13,518 nucleotides of DNA from JAFALX01 sp050734185. Lineage in GTDB: Bacteria; Chloroflexota; Dormibacteria; Aeolococcales; Aeolococcaceae. The notes under the pieces were generated by a model. That model made no database searches. It was not told the DNA's origin and saw nothing but the letters and a program-made list of their open reading frames with translations. A program made the position numbers and the translations under genes. How positions within the stretch are numbered: position 1 is the first letter of the stretch; every line of letters begins with the position of its first letter. The stretch covers positions 1-13,518 of the forward strand of contig JBOHUE010000149.1 of NCBI GenBank assembly GCA_050734185.1, read 5' to 3'. Positions 8,407-13,518 of the stretch are shown piece after piece.

Positions 8407-8429
8407 GCGTTTCACCCCGGATCGCTGAC

Positions 8430-8909
8430 GTGCAGCGTCCGCCATTGATCGCGGTGTGCGGCACGTCCCTCGACGAGCCCGGCGCGATGCGTGACGCCGA
8501 AGAGGTGGGTGCGCTGCTCGCTGCACGCGGCGCCGTCGTGGTGTGTGGCGGTCGCGGGGGCGTGATGGCGGCTGTCGCGCGTGGTGTGCGCGCCGGCGGT
8601 GGCAGCAGCATCGGGCTGCTACCGGGCGACGACGCGAACGACGCCTGCGAGGACATCACCGTCGCGCTGCCGACCGGACTCGGCGAGATGCGCAACGCGC
8701 TGATCGCGCACACGTCGCGCGCGATGATCGCCATTGGCGGCGGTTACGGGACACTCAGCGAGATCGGGTTCGCGCTTCGCCTCGGCCGGCCCGTCGCGGC
8801 GCTGCGCACATGGGACATCCGGCGCGCGGGTGACGAGGTGCCGGACGCGGCGCTGCACCGCGTCGACACGCCGCGCGAAGCCGTGGACTGGGTGCTGTCG
8901 CAGATCTGA
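8430..8909 (+). CDS. TIGR00725/LOG-like Rossmann-fold nucleotide-binding protein
   Basis: A 159-aa single-domain protein of the SLOG (DprA/LOG) superfamily. It has Val-Cys-Gly-Gly-Arg-Gly-Gly-Val-Met (38-46) and Ile-Gly-Gly-Gly-Tyr-Gly-Thr-Leu-Ser-Glu-Ile (102-112), which match the nucleotide-binding Gly-rich loops of the family. The second takes the place of the Pro-Gly-Gly-x-Gly-Thr of LOG phosphoribohydrolases, with Gly for the Pro. Members are annotated as TIGR00725 proteins; some relatives cleave cytokinin-type nucleotide monophosphates, but no activity is established for this subgroup. Start GTG 8430 is 23 bp after mrp, without a clear Shine-Dalgarno sequence, so an operon with mrp is likely. 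Confidence 0.88.
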   Translation: MQRPPLIAVCGTSLDEPGAMRDAEEVGALLAARGAVVVCGGRGGVMAAVARGVRAGGGSSIGLLPGDDANDACEDITVALPTGLGEMRNALIAHTSRAMIAIGGGYGTLSEIGFALRLGRPVAALRTWDIRRAGDEVPDAALHRVDTPREAVDWVLSQI

Positions 8910-8935
8910 TCACGAAGCCAAGAAGCATGGGAAAT

Positions 8936-9032
8936 GTCGACGAACGCCGCTAGCATCTGATAGCCGACGTTCGCCCACATGGTATGGTAGTCGGCGAACG
9001 CCGACATAGTACGCTCATCGGCGTACGCCGAC
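8936..9032. promoter_or_regulatory. Four-copy palindromic operator array upstream of hipBA
   Basis: Four 16-bp sites fit GTCGGCGWACGCCGAC or its complement: 8936-8951, 8963-8978, 8990-9005 and 9017-9032. Their centres (8943.5, 8970.5, 8997.5, 9024.5) are exactly 27 bp apart, with 11-bp spacers between sites. Site 4 contains a perfect 14-bp palindrome (9018-9031), site 3 is palindromic except for the central AA, and sites 1 and 2 are degenerate. E. coli HipB also represses its operon through four palindromic operators, so autoregulation by the HipB-HipA complex is a natural reading. The last site ends directly before the AGGAG ribosome-binding site. The promoter itself was not placed with confidence; TATGGT at 8983-8988, in the spacer between sites 2 and 3, is one weak -10 candidate. 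Confidence 0.75.
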
Positions 9033-9037
9033 AGGAG
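9033..9037 (+). promoter_or_regulatory. Ribosome-binding site AGGAG that decides the hipB start
   Basis: AGGAG is followed by a 7-nt spacer and then ACG at 9045. No ATG, GTG or TTG occurs in the hipB frame between the upstream stop TAG (8988-8990) and the DNA-binding domain, so this site points to ACG as the initiation codon. Confidence 0.6.
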
Positions 9038-9044
9038 CACAGCC

Positions 9045-9323
9045 ACGCGCGTCAACTCGATCGCCGACCTCGCAGCGGCCGTTCGTGGCCGGCGCCTCGC
9101 CCTAAGCCTGAGCCAACGCGAGCTGGCGGCTCGAGCCGGGGTCTCTCGCGACTGGATCAACTCGTTCGAGGCCGGCAAGTCGACCGTGGAGCTGGGGCAC
9201 GTGATCAGGCTGATCGACGCCCTGGGGCTGAGCCTCAGCATCGATGACATCGACGCCGTCGCATCCGACGCAGGACCGTCTGTCGACCTCGATGCCCTCC
9301 TGGACGACTACCGACGTCGATGA
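9045..9323 (+). CDS. hipB: HipB-type antitoxin, XRE-family HTH protein, apparent ACG start
   Basis: A 92-codon reading frame ending at TGA 9321-9323. Residues 9-66 form an XRE/Cro-type helix-turn-helix: Leu-Ser-Gln-Arg-Glu-Leu-Ala-Ala-Arg-Ala-Gly-Val-Ser-Arg-Asp-Trp-Ile (22-38) then Phe-Glu-Ala-Gly-Lys (41-45). An acidic tail follows that may contact HipA. HipB binds DNA as a dimer, represses its own operon and holds the HipA kinase inactive. The first standard start codon in frame (GTG, in the middle of the HTH region) is too late to give a folded domain. ACG 9045 lies 7 nt after AGGAG and gives a normal-length protein, so either a rare ACG start is used or an ATG has mutated or been misread. 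The stop overlaps the hipA start as ATGA, showing tight translational coupling. Confidence 0.82.
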   Translation, partial: TRVNSIADLAAAVRGRRLALSLSQRELAARAGVSRDWINSFEAGKSTVELGHVIRLIDALGLSLSIDDIDAVASDAGPSVDLDALLDDYRRR

Positions 9324-10606
9324 CCGATGCGCTGACCGTTGTCCTCGACGATCAGGTTGCCGGGATCGTCAGCCGCCTGCCGCAAGGCCGACTGCGCTTT
9401 GACTACGACCCGTCATACGGGGGCCGAGCGGGCGCCACTCCGCTTTCTCTTTCGATGCCCATCCAGGTGGCCTCGCACGCCGACCACGTCATCAGACCGT
9501 GGCTCGCAGGTCTGCTCCCCGAGAACGAGGCGGTCATCAGCAGGTGGGCTCGGCATTTTCATATCTCGACGTCCTCGCCGTTCGCTCTGTTGGGGACACC
9601 CGTTGGCGAAGACTGCGCAGGCGCTGTTCGATTCGCTCCACCACATCAGCTTGAGCGGATCCTGCAGCGCCCGGGCGCCGTCGACTCGCTGACTAAGGCG
9701 GGCGTCGCATCGCGACTGCGCGATCTTCGCGAAGATTCCACCGCATGGCTCGGGAGATCCTTCACCGGACAATTCAGCCTGGCGGGCGTGCAACCCAAGA
9801 CCGCGCTGCTTCTGCGACAAGGTCGCTGGGGAGTCCCCTCCGGGTCGACTCCCACCACGCACATCCTCAAGCCGGCAACCGCAGGCTTCGACGATCACGA
9901 TCTCAATGAGCATCTCTGCCTCTCGACCGCCCGACGCGTTGGGCTCCTCGCCGTGCGGACGCGCGTGCTCCGATTTGGTCGTGAAAGTGCTCTGGTGGTC
10001 GACCGCTACGACCGCACGATCGTGGGCAGTGACATACGTCGCATCCACCAGGAGGACGTCTGTCAGGCGCTTGGCATTCAGCCATCGAAGAAGTACCAGA
10101 ACGAGGGCGGTCCGGGGCCGCGGGACATCGCTGATCTTCTGCGACGCACCATGAAGCCATCCGTTGCCGACGCATCGGTCTGGCAGTTCGCCGATGCCCT
10201 CATCTTCAACTGGCTCATCGCCGGCACCGATGCGCACGCGAAAAACTATTCGCTGCTTCTGGCTGGTAATCAGGTGAGGCTGGCGCCGCTGTACGACGTT
10301 GCGTCATCTCTGCCGTACGGTACAGACGAGAGACGGCTCCGATTCGCCATGAAGATTGGTGGCGACTATCGCGTCTTCCCGCAGCACAACACGTGGCCCG
10401 ACGCGGCACGAGATCTGGGCGTGGATGCGGATCGTATCGTTGCCCGCGTTCGCGAACTCGCTTCCTCACTCCCTCAGGCGTTGTCCGAGGCAGCCGGGGC
10501 TCCCGAGGTTCGCGCACTCACGCGCAGTCTGCCGGCGAAGCTTGTCGACCTCGTCGCAGACCGAACGGCGCGGTGCGTCATGGTGCTCGATCGCCTCTCT
10601 TCGTGA
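9320..10606 (+). CDS. hipA: HipA-type serine/threonine kinase toxin
   Basis: A 428-aa HipA kinase. E. coli HipA phosphorylates glutamyl-tRNA synthetase and causes growth arrest and persistence; the target here is unknown. The N-terminal domain (1-105) has Trp-Leu-Ala-Gly-Leu-Leu-Pro-Glu-Asn-Glu (61-70). The Gly-rich ATP loop Phe-Ser-Leu-Ala-Gly-Val-Gln-Pro-Lys-Thr-Ala (152-162) keeps Ser153, the counterpart of the autophosphorylated Ser150. Other kinase residues are Lys184 in His-Ile-Leu-Lys-Pro, Val-Asp-Arg-Tyr-Asp-Arg (227-232), the catalytic Asp304 in Gly-Thr-Asp-Ala-His-Ala-Lys-Asn (302-309) and metal-binding Asp326 in Leu-Tyr-Asp-Val. All parts needed for activity are present and the length is close to E. 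coli HipA (440 aa). The ATG lies in the ATGA overlap with hipB. Codon use looks less GC-biased than in neighbouring genes, consistent with transfer. Confidence 0.95.
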   Translation: MTDALTVVLDDQVAGIVSRLPQGRLRFDYDPSYGGRAGATPLSLSMPIQVASHADHVIRPWLAGLLPENEAVISRWARHFHISTSSPFALLGTPVGEDCAGAVRFAPPHQLERILQRPGAVDSLTKAGVASRLRDLREDSTAWLGRSFTGQFSLAGVQPKTALLLRQGRWGVPSGSTPTTHILKPATAGFDDHDLNEHLCLSTARRVGLLAVRTRVLRFGRESALVVDRYDRTIVGSDIRRIHQEDVCQALGIQPSKKYQNEGGPGPRDIADLLRRTMKPSVADASVWQFADALIFNWLIAGTDAHAKNYSLLLAGNQVRLAPLYDVASSLPYGTDERRLRFAMKIGGDYRVFPQHNTWPDAARDLGVDADRIVARVRELASSLPQALSEAAGAPEVRALTRSLPAKLVDLVADRTARCVMVLDRLSS

Positions 10607-10713
10607 TGTGCGACAGTCAGATGCGCAGCGGGCCGTGTGCGTGACCTTGTTACGGTGCGGCGCCGGTGAACGGCTGCGATCAGAAATGGTCACCGGGCGT
10701 CCGCGGTGGCGAG

Positions 10714-10718
10714 AGGAG
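10714..10718 (+). promoter_or_regulatory. Ribosome-binding site AGGAG of the rmlD-like gene
   Basis: AGGAG lies 8 nt before ATG 10727 and decides that start over the in-frame ATG-like alternatives at 10706. The 120-bp gap after hipA (10607-10726) holds no recognisable gene or hairpin terminator. Confidence 0.6.
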
Positions 10719-10726
10719 CGCGACAC

Positions 10727-11593
10727 ATGAGGGTTCTGGTTACGGGCGCTGCGGGCCAGCTCGGGCAGGAGCTCTGCACGCTGCTTGCCACGGAGCAACA
10801 CGAAGTCGTCGCCGTCGACCTCGACTGCGACATCGCATCCGCGAGTGCGGTGCGATCAATGCTTCGCGAAACGCGACCCGACGTTCTCGTGAACTGCGCA
10901 GCGTACACGCGTGTCGACGAAGCCGAGACGCACGGCGACGATGCGTATCGGGTCAATGCGCTCGGTGCTCGTGTGCTCGCTGCGGAATGCAGCGACGCAT
11001 ACGTCCGCCTCTGTCACGTCAGCACCGACTACGTGTTCGATGGCGAGAAGGACGGTCCGTATCACGAATGGGAAGCTCCCCACCCGGTGAACGTGTACGG
11101 AGCCAGCAAGCTCGCGGGTGAGCTGGAGGTGCAGCGCCTCTGCCCCGACCATCTGATCGTGCGCACCTCGTGGCTCTTCGGCGCTCAGGGACCGAACTTC
11201 GTCCTGACGATGCTGCGGCGCGCTGCCGAGGGTCGCGAGCTCGCCGTCGTTGCAGACCAATACGGCTCGCCAACGTGGACCGGGCATCTTGCTCCGGCGC
11301 TGCTGCGGTTGCTCGCCGCCGAGATGCGCGGGGTCGTACACGTTGCCGGCACCGGCGAGACCTCGTGGCACGGGTTCGCAGAAGCCGTCATGCAGAGTGC
11401 GGGGTTGTCGGTGGCCGTCAGACCGCTGCGGACCGAGGAGTACCCAACAGCGGCGCGACGTCCTCGCCAGACCGTGCTCGACTGCCGCGTGCTGGGTCTG
11501 ATCGGTCATCCGCCGCTGCCTCCGTGGCGCGAGGGGGTGGACGAGTACCTCCGGCAGCGCAGCGCCTCGCTGTCCACAGACGCGCGTCGCTAA
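10727..11593 (+). CDS. rmlD: dTDP-4-dehydrorhamnose reductase family protein (RmlD-like)
   Basis: A 288-aa extended short-chain reductase. RmlD reduces dTDP-4-dehydro-L-rhamnose to dTDP-L-rhamnose with NAD(P)H, the last step in making this cell-surface sugar donor. The cofactor loop Val-Thr-Gly-Ala-Ala-Gly-Gln-Leu-Gly is at residues 5-13, Asn-Cys-Ala-Ala-Tyr-Thr at 56-61, Ser-Thr-Asp-Tyr-Val-Phe-Asp-Gly at 99-106 and the catalytic Tyr124-x-x-x-Lys128 in Val-Tyr-Gly-Ala-Ser-Lys. Arg-Thr-Ser-Trp-Leu-Phe-Gly and Asp-Gln-Tyr-Gly-Ser-Pro-Thr-Trp follow in the normal order. The rmlA, rmlB and rmlC partners are not in the window. The ATG is chosen by the AGGAG 8 nt upstream. The gene ends 12 bp from the convergent HD-domain gene. 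Confidence 0.9.
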   Translation: MRVLVTGAAGQLGQELCTLLATEQHEVVAVDLDCDIASASAVRSMLRETRPDVLVNCAAYTRVDEAETHGDDAYRVNALGARVLAAECSDAYVRLCHVSTDYVFDGEKDGPYHEWEAPHPVNVYGASKLAGELEVQRLCPDHLIVRTSWLFGAQGPNFVLTMLRRAAEGRELAVVADQYGSPTWTGHLAPALLRLLAAEMRGVVHVAGTGETSWHGFAEAVMQSAGLSVAVRPLRTEEYPTAARRPRQTVLDCRVLGLIGHPPLPPWREGVDEYLRQRSASLSTDARR

Positions 11594-11600
11594 ACGCGCG
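11581..11600. terminator. Weak hairpin between convergent genes
   Basis: CGCGCG (11581-11586) and CGCGCG (11595-11600) can pair around the 8-nt loop TCGCTAAA, which contains the TAA stop of the rmlD-like gene. It sits at the meeting point of two convergent genes, but has short arms and no T-run, so a terminator role is only a guess. Confidence 0.2.
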
Positions 11601-11605
11601 AGGCT

Positions 11606-13012
11606 CTACGCCTCCAGCGCCTCCCTCGCCGCGCGATGAATCGCGGGCACGGTATCGACGTCGTCGGTGAACACGCGCACGATGCGGTTGTATTGCGGCA
11701 GGCGCGACACCAGCTCGGCGACGCGCCGCTCCTGGATCGTGCGCTCGAGCGGGTCGTAGATGTGCACAAAGCCGTGCTCGGTCAGGGGGTTTTGCGGCGC
11801 CACGCGCGTGGTGGCAACGTCGACCTCGAGCCGCGCGGAGCGCGCGCCGGCGGGGAGGAGCGCCTCGATGCGCTCCTGCAGCTGCGACGTGTCCATCTCC
11901 GCGTCCGACACGGTTTCGTACGCGAGGTGCCAGTTGAGGTCACGCGACGTGATGCGCTCCCACTCGCCGGCGAGCCGCCGGCGATTCGAACCGAGCGGTT
12001 CACGCTGCCAGCGTTGGACGGCGTCGAGCAGCGACCAGTCGTTCAACCGGAGAAATTCGTCCATGTGGTCGAGCGGGTTGCCCGGCAGCAATTCGTCGAC
12101 CGTGTCGGCGAAGACCTCGCGCATGGACAGGTCGAACCGGCGTCCGGTGCGGTGGTGGTAGACATTGAGGTACATGTAGAGGCGCGACGCGAGGAACATC
12201 TCGAGCGCGGCGGTGGCATGGCCGTGCAGCACCAGCGTGTCGCCGTCGACGAACGTGTAGTGGATCAGCCGCTGCACCTCGACCGGTCCGATGCTGATGC
12301 CGCACATGTACGCGTCGCGCGGCACGTAGTCGAGATTGTCGATCGTCGCGGGGCCGCACAGCACCGGCTTCAGCGTGCGCAGCCAGCGCGGCGGCTCGTA
12401 GCCCTCGATGTCCGCGTCGGCCATCACCCATGCGACCCACATCGGGTCCACCTGCTCGCCGGCGGCGAACGCACCCGCTGGGCTGCAGCGCAGCGAGGCG
12501 ATGCGGTCGGCCAGCTGATGCGTCACCACGTGACGTCCGATCACCTCGTGATCGATGTGCCAGCGCGACAGCACCTCCTGGTCGAAGAAGTGTCCGAATG
12601 GGCCGTGGCCGACGTCGTGCAGGAGCCCGGCGATGCGCAACGTCTCCTCGACCAGTGGTGGCGACGGCGTCTCCGGAATGGCAGCTCGCAGCGACTCGTC
12701 GATGCGCCGCGCGAACTGACTGGCCAGGTGCATCGCGCCCAGCAGATGCACGAAGCGCGAGTGCTCGGCGGTGGGAAACACCCACCACGCGGATTGCAGC
12801 TGGTGCACCCGGCGCAACCGCTGCAGCCACGGGGTGTCCAGCAGTTCGCTCTCGCTCGCCTGACCCGGCCGATCCTTGGTGATCTCGATGTAGCCGTACA
12901 GCGGGTCAGCGATGAGATTGACTTCGCTGAAGCGCGCGGCGCTGTCGCCGCTGCTACTCGTCGTCGTCCTCGAGCTCCTCGTCGTCCTCGTCGTCCTCGT
13001 CGTCGTCGTCAT
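11606..13012 (-). CDS. HD-domain phosphohydrolase (dGTPase/SAMHD1-like superfamily), N-terminus uncertain
   Basis: A 468-aa protein if started at ATG 13012; GTG 13036 would add 8 residues. The conserved part begins at Asp-Pro-Leu-Tyr-Gly-Tyr-Ile (36-42). The HD metal site is visible as Arg86-x-x-His89 within His-Ser-Arg-Phe-Val-His, His132-Asp133 in Gly-Leu-Leu-His-Asp-Val-Gly-His-Gly-Pro-Phe-Gly-His, and Asp228 in Asn-Leu-Asp-Tyr-Val-Pro-Arg-Asp (226-233), the dGTPase-like DYxxRD motif. Relatives hydrolyse dNTPs or other nucleotides; the substrate here is unknown. The first 30 residues are a Thr/Arg/Ser-rich low-complexity run encoded by an ACG/AGG repeat, quite unlike a normal N-terminus. 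No start codon exists in this frame between 13012 and the conserved domain. The same DNA encodes an acidic ORF in another frame with a better ribosome-binding site, so a frameshift (real, programmed or sequencing-derived) is possible. Confidence 0.88.
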   Translation of the reverse strand: MTTTTRTTRTTRSSRTTTSSSGDSAARFSEVNLIADPLYGYIEITKDRPGQASESELLDTPWLQRLRRVHQLQSAWWVFPTAEHSRFVHLLGAMHLASQFARRIDESLRAAIPETPSPPLVEETLRIAGLLHDVGHGPFGHFFDQEVLSRWHIDHEVIGRHVVTHQLADRIASLRCSPAGAFAAGEQVDPMWVAWVMADADIEGYEPPRWLRTLKPVLCGPATIDNLDYVPRDAYMCGISIGPVEVQRLIHYTFVDGDTLVLHGHATAALEMFLASRLYMYLNVYHHRTGRRFDLSMREVFADTVDELLPGNPLDHMDEFLRLNDWSLLDAVQRWQREPLGSNRRRLAGEWERITSRDLNWHLAYETVSDAEMDTSQLQERIEALLPAGARSARLEVDVATTRVAPQNPLTEHGFVHIYDPLERTIQERRVAELVSRLPQYNRIVRVFTDDVDTVPAIHRAAREALEA

Positions 13013-13049
13013 CGGCCTGCGCGACGGCCCAGCCACGGATGTCAGTCAT
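12954..13049 (-). CDS. Acidic 31-codon ORF at the 5' end of the HD gene
   Basis: ATG 13049 is preceded by GGAGG (13058-13062 on the plus strand) with an 8-nt spacer, the best ribosome-binding site in this region. The peptide begins Met-Thr-Asp-Ile-Arg-Gly-Trp-Ala-Val-Ala-Gln-Ala and continues with 19 residues that are all Asp or Glu except one Leu, then stops at TAG (12954-12956). It overlaps the 5' end of the HD frame and is offset from it by one base. It is either a separate leader peptide coupled to the HD gene, or the true N-terminus of the HD protein cut off by a frameshift in the GAC/GAG repeat. I favour the second reading slightly, since the signals for translation belong to this frame. 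Confidence 0.55.
   Translation of the reverse strand: MTDIRGWAVAQADDDDDEDDEDDEELEDDDE
12957..13013 (-). repeat. GAC/GAG trinucleotide tract
   Basis: On the minus strand this is an imperfect run of GAC and GAG triplets, starting with four GAC in a row and interrupted once by CTC. It encodes Asp/Glu in one frame and Thr/Arg/Ser in the HD frame. Such tracts can change length by slippage; changes of whole triplets leave both frames intact, while single-base changes would fuse or separate them. Confidence 0.7.
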
Positions 13050-13101
13050 GGCCACGTCCTCCGTTTGAGAAGCACTGCCGCTGCTGACCGGCGGCGTCTT
13101 T

Positions 13102-13107
13102 TTTATA
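13102..13107 (-). promoter_or_regulatory. Candidate -10 element for the acidic ORF and HD gene
   Basis: On the minus strand this reads TATAAA, followed by a further A-run (TATAAAAAA), which stands out in GC-rich DNA. It would give a leader of about 45 nt containing the GGAGG site before ATG 13049. CTTTCA at 13123-13128 is a poor -35 at 15-bp spacing. The 113-bp divergent gap (13050-13162) also serves the ligase gene, for which I see no clear promoter. Confidence 0.45.
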
Positions 13108-13162
13108 CGGCATCGGGGCTTGTGAAAGGGTTATCCAGGCCTCCAGCGTCATCATCGTCCGG

Positions 13163-13518
13163 ATGGTGTCGATCGACGATGTGGCCGGCGCGGCCCGCGC
13201 CATCGCGGCCACCTCCTCAAAGCGCGAGAAGGTCCAGCTGCTGGCCGCGATCCTGCGCCGCTGCGACACCGACGAGCTCGCCCTGGCGACGCGCTATTTC
13301 GCGGGCTCCGTCTTCCCCGTCGGCGACCCGCGCACCCTGAAGGTCGGCGGCGCAGCGTTCAGCGCCGCGCTGCGTGAGCTGTCGGGCGCCGACGAGGACG
13401 CGATCGGCGCGGCTTGGCGGCGGCACGCCGACCTCGGCGACGTCACCGCCGAGCTCCTGGCTGGCCAGTCGGGCGGATCGCTGAGTCTGCGCGACGCAGA
13501 CGCCGCGCTGGCGGCGAT
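13163..13518 (+). CDS. ATP-dependent DNA ligase, N-terminal part (partial)
   Basis: The first 118 codons are in the window and the frame stays open to the end. The sequence matches the N-terminal helical DNA-binding domain of ATP-dependent ligases: Ser-Ser-Lys-Arg-Glu-Lys-Val-Gln-Leu-Leu-Ala-Ala-Ile-Leu-Arg (18-32), then Leu-Ala-Thr-Arg-Tyr-Phe-Ala-Gly-Ser-Val-Phe-Pro (41-52), and a Gly-Asp-Val-Thr-Ala-Glu-Leu-Leu-Ala (95-103) segment that in the family reads Gly-Asp-Leu-Gly. The nucleotidyl-transferase domain with the catalytic Lys-x-Asp-Gly lies beyond the window. Such ligases seal nicks during repair in bacteria that also have NAD-dependent LigA. ATG 13163 is the start; the adjacent GTG 13166 is an alternative. 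No Shine-Dalgarno sequence is seen. It is divergent from the HD gene. Confidence 0.82.
   Translation, partial: MVSIDDVAGAARAIAATSSKREKVQLLAAILRRCDTDELALATRYFAGSVFPVGDPRTLKVGGAAFSAALRELSGADEDAIGAAWRRHADLGDVTAELLAGQSGGSLSLRDADAALAA

Noticed and set aside
8936..9032. CRISPR array, because of regularly spaced repeats
   Set aside because: The repeats are 16-bp palindromes with only 11-bp spacers, repeats are degenerate, and the array lies directly before a HTH-kinase operon, which fits operators.
12912..13062. Apparent hydrophobic Leu/Val-rich segment on the plus strand resembling a membrane helix
   Set aside because: It is the complement of the GAC/GAG tract read as GTC/CTC codons; the Val/Leu run follows from the repeat and does not indicate a membrane protein.
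11636..13087. A 483-aa open frame on the plus strand opposite the HD gene
   Set aside because: It is antisense to a protein with clear HD-family motifs, is rich in Arg/His/Val as expected of a shadow frame in GC-rich DNA, and has no recognisable domain.

Overview
This is a 13.5 kb GC-rich, gene-dense bacterial chromosomal segment with short intergenic gaps and frequent GTG starts. I cannot name the species. A membrane pyrophosphatase, ATP-dependent DNA ligase, VIT-type transporter and a mixture of leaderless-looking and Shine-Dalgarno starts would fit a GC-rich soil or freshwater lineage such as Chloroflexota, Dormibacterota, Eremiobacterota or an actinobacterial relative. That placement is inference only. 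No rRNA, tRNA, CRISPR array or insertion sequence is visible.

Layout, left to right. (1) 1-1310, plus: the tail of a short-chain dehydrogenase followed at 9 bp by a TIM-barrel glycoside-hydrolase-like protein whose usual catalytic glutamates seem to be replaced. (2) 1311-1682, plus: a cold-shock-domain protein behind a 168-nt leader that can fold. (3) 1691-2473, minus: a CinA N-terminal-type (molybdopterin-binding fold) protein, divergent from (4) 2624-4666, plus: a K+-independent-type H+-translocating pyrophosphatase. (5) 4704-5793, plus: a VIT/CCC1-type transporter and a 112-aa unknown protein, probably one operon. (6) 5790-7223, minus: a GlcD-type FAD-linked oxidase that shares its stop tetranucleotide CTAG with the preceding gene. 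(7) 7303-8909, plus: the Mrp/ApbC Fe-S cluster carrier ATPase and a TIGR00725/LOG-like Rossmann protein. (8) 8936-10606, plus: a HipB-HipA toxin-antitoxin operon behind four palindromic operator-like sites spaced exactly 27 bp apart. (9) 10727-11593, plus: an RmlD-type dTDP-4-dehydrorhamnose reductase. (10) 11606-13049, minus: an HD-domain phosphohydrolase whose only possible start codons lie inside an out-of-frame, very acidic 31-codon ORF that has the better ribosome-binding site. (11) 13163 to the window end, plus: the N-terminal part of an ATP-dependent DNA ligase.

Most genes are housekeeping, and only three small groups look functionally linked: SDR with the glycosidase-like gene, the VIT transporter with its small partner, and hipB with hipA. 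The most unusual material is the hipBA control region (four-site operator array plus an apparent ACG start for hipB), the frame conflict at the 5' end of the HD gene, and a recurring -10-like hexamer placed 6-9 nt before start codons that lack Shine-Dalgarno sequences, which suggests leaderless transcripts. I found no clearly new multi-gene system.
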